A DNA stretch of 25,818 nucleotides from Saprospiraceae bacterium UBA3362 (GCA_002360455.1 DEQQ01000071.1:1-25818), one strand, 5' to 3'; shown: positions 17,397-25,598, numbered from the stretch's first letter. Notes: generated by a model from the sequence alone, not told the origin. A program made the numbers and translations.

Positions 17397-18167
17397 CTAA
17401 GATTGTTTTACAAAAAATAATTCATTGTCTTTAGAGAGTTCCTCACTCCATCTATAATTCTCAAAATTAAAATCTTTGAGCTTCTCCCACTCTTTAATTT
17501 TCTCAATACAAATATACCGTGTCATTAATCCTCTCGCCCTTTTAGCATTATAGGATAAAAATTTTATTTTACCCTGATAGTTTTCTCTAAAATGAATATG
17601 AACTACAGGGACGCCAAGCAATTGAGGTCTTACTGCTTCAATATATTCTTGAGAAGCCAAATTTACGAGTGCCTTGGATTTAGTTTGAATTATATCTTCT
17701 TTAAGCAATAGACTGATATCGTCTCCCCAAAAATCAACTAAGTTCTTTTTTCTTTGAACCTTCAATGAGCTGCCCATCTCAAGACGATAGGCTTGCATAA
17801 GATCCAATGGGCGCAACAATCCATACAGCCCGGATAAAATTCTGACATGCTTCTGTCCGTGTGTGATTTGGGCTTTGGTCAAATTTTTGGCATCCAGTCC
17901 ACGGTAAACATCCCCATCAAATGCAAAAAAAGCAGGCTTTGAATTGCCCTCATTAAATTCATAGGAGAAATTTTGATACCGAAGGACATTTTCGTCAGCT
18001 AACTTCTGGCTAATATCCATTAGCTCAATCAGGTCTTTTGATTTTTTCTTTTTTAATAATTCTATAAGCTGCCAAGACTTATCCCAAAGCCTTGGTATAT
18101 CTGAGCTAAAAAATGGAGGATTATCTTTATAATTCAGGTCTTTCGCAGGAGAAATAACACAAATCAT
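17397..18167 (-). CDS. yaaA: YaaA-family protein (peroxide stress, UPF0246/DUF328)
   Basis: YaaA is a DNA-binding protein that in E. coli lowers free intracellular iron and damage during hydrogen peroxide stress. This 256-residue copy has the typical start MICVISPAKDLN, then FFAFDGDVYRGLDA near residue 80 and LSGLYGLLRPLDLMQAYRLEMG near 110-132, which are family hallmarks. I take ATG 18167; the TTG one codon earlier is less likely. A TATCTATG sequence on the minus strand at 18182-18189 resembles the -7 consensus with one mismatch. The penicillin-acylase-family gene follows after 2 bp, an unusual operon partner. Length agrees with the family norm of about 250-260. Confidence 0.93.
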   Translation of the reverse strand: MICVISPAKDLNYKDNPPFFSSDIPRLWDKSWQLIELLKKKKSKDLIELMDISQKLADENVLRYQNFSYEFNEGNSKPAFFAFDGDVYRGLDAKNLTKAQITHGQKHVRILSGLYGLLRPLDLMQAYRLEMGSSLKVQRKKNLVDFWGDDISLLLKEDIIQTKSKALVNLASQEYIEAVRPQLLGVPVVHIHFRENYQGKIKFLSYNAKRARGLMTRYICIEKIKEWEKLKDFNFENYRWSEELSKDNELFFVKQS

Positions 18168-18260
18168 CAATACATTTTCTGCATAGATAATGAAATTTTA
18201 TGATACAGTGTAAATTAATTCAACTTATCTAATGTGAAAATGGAAAGCGAATTTCCGGAG

Positions 18261-19808
18261 CTAAAACTTAAACCCTAAGCTTGCCTGAAAAAACCATCGT
18301 GAAAGTGTAGATTGGACTCTCGGTGTCACTGCATCAATGGTTCCGTTATCATCAAAATCTGAGGAGCCTGTGATATAAGGAGCATAACTGGACTCTTGAT
18401 GCTGATATACTGTTGCCAAATCCAAAAACACTATTTTTCCTCTTAAACCCATTCCTAAACTGTAATTTAAAAACCGACTTTTTGAATCAGAATAAGGAGA
18501 TTGAATCCAATGGAAACCTCCTCTGCATTTGAAATGATCTGAGAATTTAATTTCCGTTCCTGCTCTAAGATTGACCACCCTTTTGTATTGTAGATCTATA
18601 GTATTATTCAGTTGAGTTTGATATTTTAAATCTGCACTACTCGTATTTTCTGAATTAAAATTATATCTCATTGTTTTATAATCTATCAAATCCGCATCAA
18701 AAGAAATAATTCCAAAAGGAACCACAAGAGCAGCAGAGCCTGTCACAGTGTATGGCGTTTGAAGGCTGTAATTAAACTCTCCATCAGGACTTTGAGCAGA
18801 ATAAATTTGGATTCCACTACTATCAATAAATTTGTAAGTTAGGCTGGTCTTAAAGGCCTCTTCAACGTTAAATATTGTTGGAGATTTAAACGCCAAACCT
18901 AACCTTAAGCTTTTTTTGATTTTGGCTATTACACCTATCGAAGCATTTATTCCATTAAGTTTCGAGGTCAACTTTTCTTCAAACTCCAAACCAACGAAGG
19001 GTTTGTATTCATTGGCTGTAGGATTGTTTTCTTTATAGAGTTTATTGCTTATGTATTTCCCGTAGGGAACCCCTAAAGCACCTCCTAAATATAACCAATC
19101 CTTGAGATTTGATCCCAAACCAAAATGCGCTTCATACATTCCTCCCAGTTCAGAAATATTTTGATTTTTTACAATCGAATACTGTCTATAACTTAATAAA
19201 TCATGGACATATTCTATCTTACCGTTATTGGGTGTCGGATCATAAATTGCCCCTGTATTATAGGCCAATCCTGATTCGAAATCATCCAACAGATCAGGAT
19301 TTATTCCTTTAAAATCCACTCCATTGGGATCTAATGCGTTTTCTAAAAAACGATCTACAATAGATCCTTGTGATTTTCCATAAAAATAGCTGTCTCTAGA
19401 ATAGCTTGCAATTCTCTGAAGTCCAAAAGTCAGATTGACCTGTCTCCATTTGCTTGCAATTGGATTGGTGTTTATTACTAAAAAAATTTGATCAAACTTT
19501 AAAGAACCGTAATCAGACAAATTGGAGGAATTGTTATTCTGTTCATTATCCAATTTCATCCGAACGAAATTTTTACTGAAGGACAGACCCGTGGTGATAT
19601 AGGAATTTTTATAAACACCGATTCCTGCAGGATTGATCCCGATTGCAGTTATATCTCCTCCCAATGCGCCAACAGCTCCTGACAATCCGGATCCTGCCGC
19701 GGATCCCAATACTCTTGTATCACTGTATCTCAATGCATCAGAAACCGTTTGAGCATGCAATACTTTTACAAATGCAAATAATAGAAAAAGTGTAAATTTT
19801 TTATTCAT
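18261..19808 (-). CDS. FadL/OmpP1-like outer-membrane transport protein
   Basis: The protein is predicted to form a 14-strand outer-membrane channel for hydrophobic molecules. With the ATG at 19808 it has 515 residues and a signal peptide MNKKFTLFLLFAFVKVLHAQ; the 14 extra upstream codons in frame are not conserved. The mature N-terminus has the FadL-type pattern of glycine-rich segment plus plug: GSAAGSGLSGAVGALGG followed by AIGINPAGIGVY. Amphipathic strands and a terminal Phe (SLGFKF) complete the barrel pattern. In Bacteroidota such proteins are often annotated as hemin receptor or outer membrane protein transport protein. The substrate is unknown, and the presence of fadN in the window does not prove a link to fatty acids. 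Confidence 0.82.
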   Translation of the reverse strand: MNKKFTLFLLFAFVKVLHAQTVSDALRYSDTRVLGSAAGSGLSGAVGALGGDITAIGINPAGIGVYKNSYITTGLSFSKNFVRMKLDNEQNNNSSNLSDYGSLKFDQIFLVINTNPIASKWRQVNLTFGLQRIASYSRDSYFYGKSQGSIVDRFLENALDPNGVDFKGINPDLLDDFESGLAYNTGAIYDPTPNNGKIEYVHDLLSYRQYSIVKNQNISELGGMYEAHFGLGSNLKDWLYLGGALGVPYGKYISNKLYKENNPTANEYKPFVGLEFEEKLTSKLNGINASIGVIAKIKKSLRLGLAFKSPTIFNVEEAFKTSLTYKFIDSSGIQIYSAQSPDGEFNYSLQTPYTVTGSAALVVPFGIISFDADLIDYKTMRYNFNSENTSSADLKYQTQLNNTIDLQYKRVVNLRAGTEIKFSDHFKCRGGFHWIQSPYSDSKSRFLNYSLGMGLRGKIVFLDLATVYQHQESSYAPYITGSSDFDDNGTIDAVTPRVQSTLSRWFFQASLGFKF

Positions 19809-19863
19809 TATACAGAAAATTAAAAATTGAAATGGAAAATGGAAAATCAAATGCTCAATAAAA

Positions 19864-19893
19864 AGAAGGGTAGCAAATTTGTACCACCCTTCT
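19864..19893 (-). terminator. Probable Rho-independent terminator of the Tyr-rich protein gene
   Basis: On the minus strand the 8-bp stem agaagggt/acccttct closes a 14-base loop and is followed by a short T-rich run. It begins 37 bases after the stop of the gene ending at 19930. It would separate that gene from the downstream FadL-like gene. Confidence 0.55.
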
Positions 19894-19929
19894 AAATCCC
19901 TACTTTATAAATCTAATCTATATGCACTC

Positions 19930-21432
19930 TTATCTTGGAGATCTCCTAGAACCTGAACTTCCTTGGTTGTTGTTGTGACCTGAACCGAAATTAGATCTTG
20001 GAGAAGATGAATTATTGGACGGAGGAGAAAAAGTTCTATTTTCTTGGCTTGACTCTCTTCTTGGATTGAATCTTCCTCGCGACTCTTCTTGATTTCTTTG
20101 ACTGTTATTCTGTTCAAATCCTGAATTTGGTCTTTCTATCTTCACTCTCGATCTCTCTGGTCTAGACCTTTCATCATTGCTTGGATTGACATTGTTTTGT
20201 TGCTCCCTCACTCTCTCGTTCAATTTTCTTTGAGAATCGGATTGCCCATCATTTTTTCCAATTTCAGTATCAGTAGATCTTATTCTCCACCTTCCTCTTG
20301 AAGGAGCCTCTGACTGAACTTCCGGCTTGTTGCCATTCGCTTGATTTACTTTGGGAGTGGATGAGGATGATTCCTTTTGTTCAATCTTTCTTCTTACTGG
20401 TGTTTCCGGATTCACGTTTTCACTGTCAAAAACTTTGGGGGCAGAATTGGAGCTCTGTTTTGGATCGATTCGTTTGCGAACCGGAGTTTCCGTTCCTTCA
20501 TTGGGGTTCACATGATCTGAAGGCTTAGCATCATCAATTCTTGGATTAACATTTCTATCAGACCTGCCTCCATTTCCTCCCGGCAATTCAGGATCCACTT
20601 TGACCACTCTCCTTCCTGTAGGTCTTACATCAGAATCATTACCGGGTTGATAAGAGTCTGTTGTAGGAATAACTCTTTTTGGCTTATAATCGGTATCGAC
20701 AACTCTTATTGGTCCTCGTTTAGAACCATTGAACTGCCCTCCTCTTCTACTTCCGTAATAGTATCCATCCGGATGATTGTTCCTATCCTCTCTTCCGTAG
20801 TGATGGTCGTTGGAATATCTTCTGTAACCATAGTAATCCCAGTCATTATTCCACGAAGAGTAACATCCGGAATACCCGTAATAGGGTCTGTTGTAAATCC
20901 AAGGATTGTAACTAGGCCAATAAGAATATCTAAATCCACCGCAGAATGGAGAATATCCAAAACTCCAATCCCAATAATTCCAATAGGACCAACTATTCCA
21001 GTAAGACCAATTGTTCCATCTTCTCCATCTTCTATAATCGTTGTAAGATCCTGCATAACTGTAGTAAATGTCACGATCATAATAATAAGGATCAAATCTA
21101 TAAGGGTCGTAATAATATACATTGACATAACACGGATCGTAAAAGTCAAACCCTGAATACGATCTGTGAAATCTTCTTATTCTTGATGTGTAAGAATACT
21201 CATCATCATAATCCAAATACTGATCATCGTATTCGGCATCAGGAATTGACCCTGATGAAACAGATGAACTATGATCCGGAGTAGCCGAAGAATTATCATA
21301 ATCTGAGCTCTTGGACTTGGTTGTCTCATAACCACTCGGATCATAATACACATCATCGAATTGAGCTAACAAAGCATTGCTTAAAACAAGACTTAAGCTG
21401 AATACAAAGAATTGAAAGAATTTGCGAGTCAT
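19930..21432 (-). CDS. Secreted Tyr/Trp-rich, charge-segregated low-complexity protein
   Basis: I do not recognise this 500-residue protein as a known domain family. A signal peptide (1-23, ending LLA before QFDD) exports it. Residues 24-78 are acidic and rich in Asp, Ser and Tyr. Residues 78-206 are extremely aromatic, with YxY steps and the Trp-rich series WSYWNSWSYWNYWDW (142-156). Residues 207-315 are Arg/Lys/Gly/Pro-rich. Residues 315-370 hold a 28-residue tandem repeat. The C-terminal 120 residues are basic, rich in Arg, Asn, Ser and Gln, and probably disordered. Three Cys (101, 164, 190) lie in the aromatic part. No T9SS sorting domain is seen. Composition suggests a surface or matrix protein, adhesive or amyloid-like, but this is inference. 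Low complexity also creates long empty frames on the other strand. Confidence 0.8.
   Translation of the reverse strand: MTRKFFQFFVFSLSLVLSNALLAQFDDVYYDPSGYETTKSKSSDYDNSSATPDHSSSVSSGSIPDAEYDDQYLDYDDEYSYTSRIRRFHRSYSGFDFYDPCYVNVYYYDPYRFDPYYYDRDIYYSYAGSYNDYRRWRRWNNWSYWNSWSYWNYWDWSFGYSPFCGGFRYSYWPSYNPWIYNRPYYGYSGCYSSWNNDWDYYGYRRYSNDHHYGREDRNNHPDGYYYGSRRGGQFNGSKRGPIRVVDTDYKPKRVIPTTDSYQPGNDSDVRPTGRRVVKVDPELPGGNGGRSDRNVNPRIDDAKPSDHVNPNEGTETPVRKRIDPKQSSNSAPKVFDSENVNPETPVRRKIEQKESSSSTPKVNQANGNKPEVQSEAPSRGRWRIRSTDTEIGKNDGQSDSQRKLNERVREQQNNVNPSNDERSRPERSRVKIERPNSGFEQNNSQRNQEESRGRFNPRRESSQENRTFSPPSNNSSSPRSNFGSGHNNNQGSSGSRRSPR
20323..20490 (-). repeat. Tandem 84-bp (28-residue) coding repeat
   Basis: Two adjacent units (20490-20407 and 20406-20323) encode residues 315-342 and 343-370 of the Tyr/Trp-rich protein. 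Each starts ETPVR and continues with a basic stretch, a Ser-rich stretch and PKV. The units are exactly the same length but clearly diverged, so the duplication is old. Confidence 0.75.
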
Positions 21433-21881
21433 TGTAAATCTATTTTATTATATGACTGCAATTTATTGCATTTGTAAGCTGCATCTTGTTAAAATCTTAT
21501 TAATTTTCCATTGTGGCTTCGTTAAATCCTGAATTGATCAAAAAATGCGTTGATCTTCAATAACTTAAAAACTTTATAAAGTTGATTTGATCTAGGCTAT
21601 AGTTGAATACTTGATGCTAAAAAGAGATTCATCAAAAAGGATGGATTCTAAAGCGAGTAAAATAGTTGCAATTGAAGCTCTTTTATTGTAAAACGAATTT
21701 TTTTTCTTCTTATATAGGATTATTATATTCATATATTATTGTATATTAATTTATTATACATTAATTTATTTCTCTATCTATCCAAAACATAACATCTTTA
21801 TGTAATTTATAATCATCTGAATATAAATACTATATAAAATATAAATTTTAATAATATATTTGCAGCACAAACAGCAGTGTC
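21433..21881. other. 449-bp divergent intergenic region, AT-rich
   Basis: This region separates the divergent Tyr/Trp-rich protein and amidase genes and should contain both promoters. The part from about 21690 to 21860 is almost pure A/T, with a repeated attaatttatt (within 21741-21770). A 14-base inverted repeat tgcaat-tt-attgca lies about 25 bases upstream of the minus-strand ATG (near 21457-21470). I see no convincing gene; a 25-codon ATG frame near 21614 has no support. Confidence 0.6.
21855..21862 (+). promoter_or_regulatory. Candidate -7 box for the amidase gene
   Basis: TATATTTG is an exact match to the TAnnTTTG consensus, 19 bases before the GTG start at 21882, giving a predicted leader of only about a dozen bases. 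No TTG is present at -33; the AT-rich upstream DNA might compensate. Confidence 0.4.
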
Positions 21882-23249
21882 GTGCGTACAATCTTTTCCA
21901 TACTTTTTCTAATGCTCGGCCTTATTGCAGAAGCAAAGGGTCCCGGACCAAAGTTTAAAATGGTCAAACACAAAGCAAAAAGCGGAGACGGAGCAATGGC
22001 CATTCTTAGAAAATACGGATTGGCAACAGACGCACAAACCATGGCAAATTTCTTTGCCATTAACAACCTTGAATTCAATGCCGAACTAAAAATTGGTCTA
22101 GAATACAATTTACCTATAGAAATTAAAAAGTTCAACGGGATAAACATCAGGTCATCTTTGGGCATAAAAGATTACGATGCTGCAAAAGCCATAGAACTGT
22201 TCAATAAAAAATCCGTTGCCAATAAACTCAAAGCAAAAGACTATACAAAGGATAAACAGTTATGGGTTCCCCTAAAATCAAATGCAATATCAACAAATGC
22301 CTTAAGCAAAAAATCCGGAGTGCAAGAACTTGAGCTGGTTGCTGTGGCAAAATTGAAAACTGAAGAAGTTGAAAACAAGAAGGAAAAATCCGACATAAAA
22401 GAGGAAAGCAATATAGAAAAATCAGGCTCGACAGAAGTTTTTATTGAGGAGGAAATCTCAAATGAAGAAAAAGCCAAACGGAATAAGAGGGACCTAACAG
22501 GAAAGTTCTCGCGAGTATCTTCAAGCACAATGAGAGTTCCGTTGTTTGGTCCGGGCAATGATCTTGTGAAGATCAGCGATAACAAATTGGAAGGCCAAGT
22601 ATTTTACATTGTTCCGGGTCATGGTGGTCCGGATCCCGGAGCTATCGTAAAAAATTATTTAGGAAAATATGATCTCTGTGAAGATGAATATGCCTACGAT
22701 GTATGCTTGCGGCTTGCCAAAAAACTAATAGAAGATGGAGCTATAGTTCATGTTGTGGTTCAAGATAAAAACGATGGAATACGAGATGAAAAATACTTGG
22801 ACTGTGATGAAGACGAAATTTGCAGCAATGGATATAATATTCCCATCTCTCAAAAGAAACGACTAAAACAAGGAATGACTCAAGTCAATCACTTGTACAG
22901 AAACTATAAGCGCCAAGGGTTCAAAAAACAATGGATGGTTTCCATTCACATTGATTCCAGACCGGAGGACGAACGTCAAGATGTTTTTTTCTACTACTAT
23001 GACGATAGCGAAGCCAGTAAAAAACAAGCTACAAGAATTCAAGAAGTCTTTACAGAAAAATATACCAACCAAGGCAAAGACTATTCAGGAAGCGTTTCTA
23101 CCAGACCATTGTACGTACTGCGAGCATCAGATCCTGAACCGATATTCATTGAATTGGCGAATATCCGAAATGAAAAAGACAGACAGAGAATTTTAATTCC
23201 ACGCAATAGACAATTGTTGGCCGAATGGATAGCAGAAGGTTTCTATTGA
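21882..23249 (+). CDS. N-acetylmuramoyl-L-alanine amidase (Amidase_3) with N-terminal LysM-like region
   Basis: This periplasmic zinc amidase cleaves the bond between N-acetylmuramic acid and the stem peptide. A signal peptide covers about residues 1-18. Residues 27-80 resemble a LysM-like peptidoglycan-binding unit (KSGDGAMAILRKYGL, then FFAINNL). A Lys/Glu-rich linker covers about 150-205. The catalytic domain begins near 238 with IVPGHGGPDPGA (His247), a Glu in CEDEY (267 or 269), SIHID (His356) and FIELANIRN (Glu424), the four expected catalytic or zinc residues. A Cys-containing acidic insert (DCDEDEIC, 307-314) sits between them. The start is GTG at 21882; the first in-frame ATG (Met11) would cut the signal peptide. 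Its stop abuts the stop of the convergent LuxE-like gene with no base between. Confidence 0.9.
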   Translation: MRTIFSILFLMLGLIAEAKGPGPKFKMVKHKAKSGDGAMAILRKYGLATDAQTMANFFAINNLEFNAELKIGLEYNLPIEIKKFNGINIRSSLGIKDYDAAKAIELFNKKSVANKLKAKDYTKDKQLWVPLKSNAISTNALSKKSGVQELELVAVAKLKTEEVENKKEKSDIKEESNIEKSGSTEVFIEEEISNEEKAKRNKRDLTGKFSRVSSSTMRVPLFGPGNDLVKISDNKLEGQVFYIVPGHGGPDPGAIVKNYLGKYDLCEDEYAYDVCLRLAKKLIEDGAIVHVVVQDKNDGIRDEKYLDCDEDEICSNGYNIPISQKKRLKQGMTQVNHLYRNYKRQGFKKQWMVSIHIDSRPEDERQDVFFYYYDDSEASKKQATRIQEVFTEKYTNQGKDYSGSVSTRPLYVLRASDPEPIFIELANIRNEKDRQRILIPRNRQLLAEWIAEGFY

Positions 23250-24230
23250 TTAATCCATCATGAGCAAGTGACACCCCCGCAAATCCGCAGTTTGAAGTCG
23301 TCCTAAAATTTCAAATTCACTGATACTCCTTACTATTCCTAGATCTTCTGTTTCTATAAACGGACAGGTATCGACATTAGCAAAATCAATAAATTGCAAA
23401 ACTCCCCTTTTTCCTAAAGCCACTTTTTCAAAAGGATCATCGACGGATCTGCTTGTTACTTTCAATGTTGGGATACTTTGATAAATCAAGTCTATAGATG
23501 CATAAGCTTGTGATTTCAATTCTGTCATTCCGTATTCCGAAAACAGGCTAGCCTTAGGAAATGCAGTCTTGATCCTTTGCATCAATTGTTGTTTCACAAT
23601 TTCCTCACCATAAGATTTCATTCCTCCTGTCTCTACAATTATTCCTTCAAATTGTGAGTTTTCCATCTTTTCACAAAGATCCCATAAAGCAAAGCTTACT
23701 CCCCACAACATCACTTTTTCTGATGAATGAAAAGTGTCTAAAATGAGAAGCATTTCTTCGCTGTTTTGAACAAATCGAATGGATTGTACTTGGGTTCCCA
23801 AATGATTCACCATAGAAATCAATGAAGAATCCGGACGCTCAACATAACTGGGCAGGTAGGCAATGATGTGATAACTGCAAAGATCAGGAAAAAATAAGTT
23901 TAACCCACGGAATGAAACTTGATGATAAAATTCAATATCCGAAATAAAATGCTTGCTTCTTAAGCCTGTTTTAGATGTTCCCGAAGATCCAAAAATTTTC
24001 TCTTCCTTCTTGGGATTAATGTAAATTTGGTGCGACTTAAAAAATCGAATGGGCAGAAATGGAATTTGCAAAAAATCATGTACAGTTTTATTGAGATACC
24101 CTATTTTATCCAAATATTGCCTGTAGATAGGATTTTTCTTTTTGTGAATTTCATACAATTCCAAGGCCAATTGCTCAACATCAAATTCTGCTAAGCATCG
24201 GTTTTGAATAGAACCAAAATCAAGATTCAA
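23250..24230 (-). CDS. LuxE/PaaK-like adenylate-forming acyl-protein synthetase
   Basis: The 326-residue protein resembles LuxE-type acyl-protein synthetases, a branch of the ANL adenylating superfamily that activates a carboxylic acid as acyl-AMP. The phosphate-binding loop GSSGTSKTG is at 81-89 and the adenine/acyl motif SEYGMTEL is near residue 230. A FIETEDLG segment near the C-terminus matches the usual T/S-D-L-G region. The protein is shorter than full ANL enzymes, as is LuxE. No luciferase or reductase gene is near, so bioluminescence is not implied. The start is TTG at 24230: the frame behind it is closed by the purM stop five codons earlier, and no ATG lies nearby. It follows purM by 12 bp, so it is in the same operon. 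Its acyl substrate is unknown. Confidence 0.8.
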   Translation of the reverse strand: MNLDFGSIQNRCLAEFDVEQLALELYEIHKKKNPIYRQYLDKIGYLNKTVHDFLQIPFLPIRFFKSHQIYINPKKEEKIFGSSGTSKTGLRSKHFISDIEFYHQVSFRGLNLFFPDLCSYHIIAYLPSYVERPDSSLISMVNHLGTQVQSIRFVQNSEEMLLILDTFHSSEKVMLWGVSFALWDLCEKMENSQFEGIIVETGGMKSYGEEIVKQQLMQRIKTAFPKASLFSEYGMTELKSQAYASIDLIYQSIPTLKVTSRSVDDPFEKVALGKRGVLQFIDFANVDTCPFIETEDLGIVRSISEFEILGRLQTADLRGCHLLMMD

Positions 24231-24242
24231 GATAGATCTGAT

Positions 24243-25409
24243 TTAGTCATAAAGAAACGAGCCGTATTTTGATTTGATAGAAATACTACAGTGCTCATGA
24301 GCATTAGCTTCGACATAACCAATAATTCTTGCATCAATAGAAAATTCATTTGCAAAAGAAACTATATCATTGGCTAACTCAGGTTTGCAATAAAGCTCCA
24401 TTCGATGCCCCATATTAAAAATCTCATAGAGTTCTTTCTTCTCATAATTGGTTTCAGAGGCCAAAAGTTCAAACACAGGACTTTCAAATAAATTATCTTT
24501 AATTATTTTTACTCCGTGTGCAAATTTTTTTACTTTAGTTTGACCTCCTCCGGTGCAGTGGATAAGGGCAGAAATTTTTTGTCTATCCACCTCATCAAGA
24601 ATTTTTTTAAGTACAGGTAAATAGGTTCTGGTAGGACTTAATAACCATTGACCAATATTGTAATTTCCTACAATATCAGAAAAATGAAATCTACCATTAT
24701 ATATAGCATCCTTGGAAGTCTCAGGACTAACAGATTCAGGAAAACGGTTAGAATATTCTTTGGCCAAAAGATCATGTCTTGCCGCTGTAAGTCCATTGGA
24801 TCCAATACCGCTATTGTACTTTTGCTCATAACTCGCTTGACCAAATGAAGCCAATCCAACAATAACATCGCCCGGTTGAATCCGCGGAATAATCAATTTT
24901 TGTTTTTCTATTTCGCCATAGGCAGTGATCCCAACATCAATGGTTCGTACCACATCTCCAACATCTGCTGTCTCTCCTCCACCGTAATGAACATTGATTC
25001 CAAATTGACTTAGAGTATCAATTAATTTTTGATTTCCATGAATAATGCTCTTCAAGACTTCCGAAGGAATCAAATGCTTGTTGCGACCAATTGTGGAAGA
25101 CACCAAAATTTGATCTACCAGCCCAATGCATGCCAAATCATCCAAATTCATAACCATCGCATCTTGAGCCAAATCTTCCCAAACAGAAAGATCTCCGGTT
25201 TCTTTCCACAACATATAGGCCAGCACAGTCTTCGTTCCGGCAGTATCAGCATGGATAACCGAACAAAGCTCCGATTTGGCCCCAGATATATGAGCTAAAA
25301 CCTTGCAAAATGCTTCAGGGTACAAGCCTTTATCTAGTCCCTTTATAGCTTGATGAACTTCCGTCTTCGAAGCCGAAACTCCCAGCTGATCGTATCTATT
25401 CTGATTCAC
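24243..25409 (-). CDS. purM: Phosphoribosylformylglycinamidine cyclo-ligase (AIR synthetase)
   Basis: PurM closes the imidazole ring of AIR with ATP, the fifth step of purine synthesis. The 388-residue protein matches the longer Bacteroidota version of the enzyme. It has YDQLGVSASKTEVHQAIK at the N-terminus, then HADTAGTKTVLAYMLWKETGDLSVW (about 53-77), AQDAMVMNLDDL, GGGETADVGDVVRTID, SNGLTAARHDL, and HCTGGGQTKVKKF followed by FNMGHRMELY. These include the glycine-rich ATP-binding loop and conserved acidic residues. The start is GTG at 25409. An exact TAATTTTG box lies only 5 bases upstream and another about 72 bases upstream. It is followed at 12 bp by the LuxE-like gene. Confidence 0.92.
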   Translation of the reverse strand: MNQNRYDQLGVSASKTEVHQAIKGLDKGLYPEAFCKVLAHISGAKSELCSVIHADTAGTKTVLAYMLWKETGDLSVWEDLAQDAMVMNLDDLACIGLVDQILVSSTIGRNKHLIPSEVLKSIIHGNQKLIDTLSQFGINVHYGGGETADVGDVVRTIDVGITAYGEIEKQKLIIPRIQPGDVIVGLASFGQASYEQKYNSGIGSNGLTAARHDLLAKEYSNRFPESVSPETSKDAIYNGRFHFSDIVGNYNIGQWLLSPTRTYLPVLKKILDEVDRQKISALIHCTGGGQTKVKKFAHGVKIIKDNLFESPVFELLASETNYEKKELYEIFNMGHRMELYCKPELANDIVSFANEFSIDARIIGYVEANAHEHCSISIKSKYGSFLYD

Positions 25410-25413
25410 AGGT

Positions 25414-25421
25414 CAAAATTA
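25414..25421 (-). promoter_or_regulatory. Candidate -7 box close to the purM start
   Basis: The minus strand reads TAATTTTG, exactly TAnnTTTG, ending 5 bases before the purM GTG. Use of this box would give an essentially leaderless mRNA. AT-rich context lowers specificity. Confidence 0.25.
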
Positions 25422-25480
25422 CATAAATTCTTGAAAAGTATAAAATTTATATCCATAGGGTACTGATAATCATAATATTA

Positions 25481-25488
25481 CAAAATTA
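25481..25488 (-). promoter_or_regulatory. Second candidate -7 box for purM
   Basis: This is another exact TAATTTTG on the minus strand, which would give a leader of about 65-70 bases before the purM GTG. A TTG lies about 25 bases upstream, somewhat further than the usual -33 spacing. Confidence 0.3.
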
Positions 25489-25598
25489 TTATTAAATTCT
25501 CGGTTAAGGAATTCAATTTAACAGAACCAATTGGAATGGCTAGGCGTTATGTATCTGATAATCAAACCCATATTCAATAGTATAGAGTAAGCTCGGTC

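Noticed and set aside
20647..21156. Long plus-strand open frame (169 codons) rich in Ile and Val
   Set aside because: It is the antisense shadow of the Tyr/Asp-rich coding region, where low-complexity codons remove stops on the other strand; no signal peptide, family motif or start context supports it.
21614..21691. 25-codon ATG frame in the divergent intergenic region
   Set aside because: It is too short, with no recognisable motif, no ribosome binding site and no way to test conservation here.
23250..24230. LuxE-like gene as evidence of bioluminescence
   Set aside because: No luxA, luxB, luxC or luxD homologue is present; similar adenylating enzymes occur widely in non-luminous Bacteroidota.
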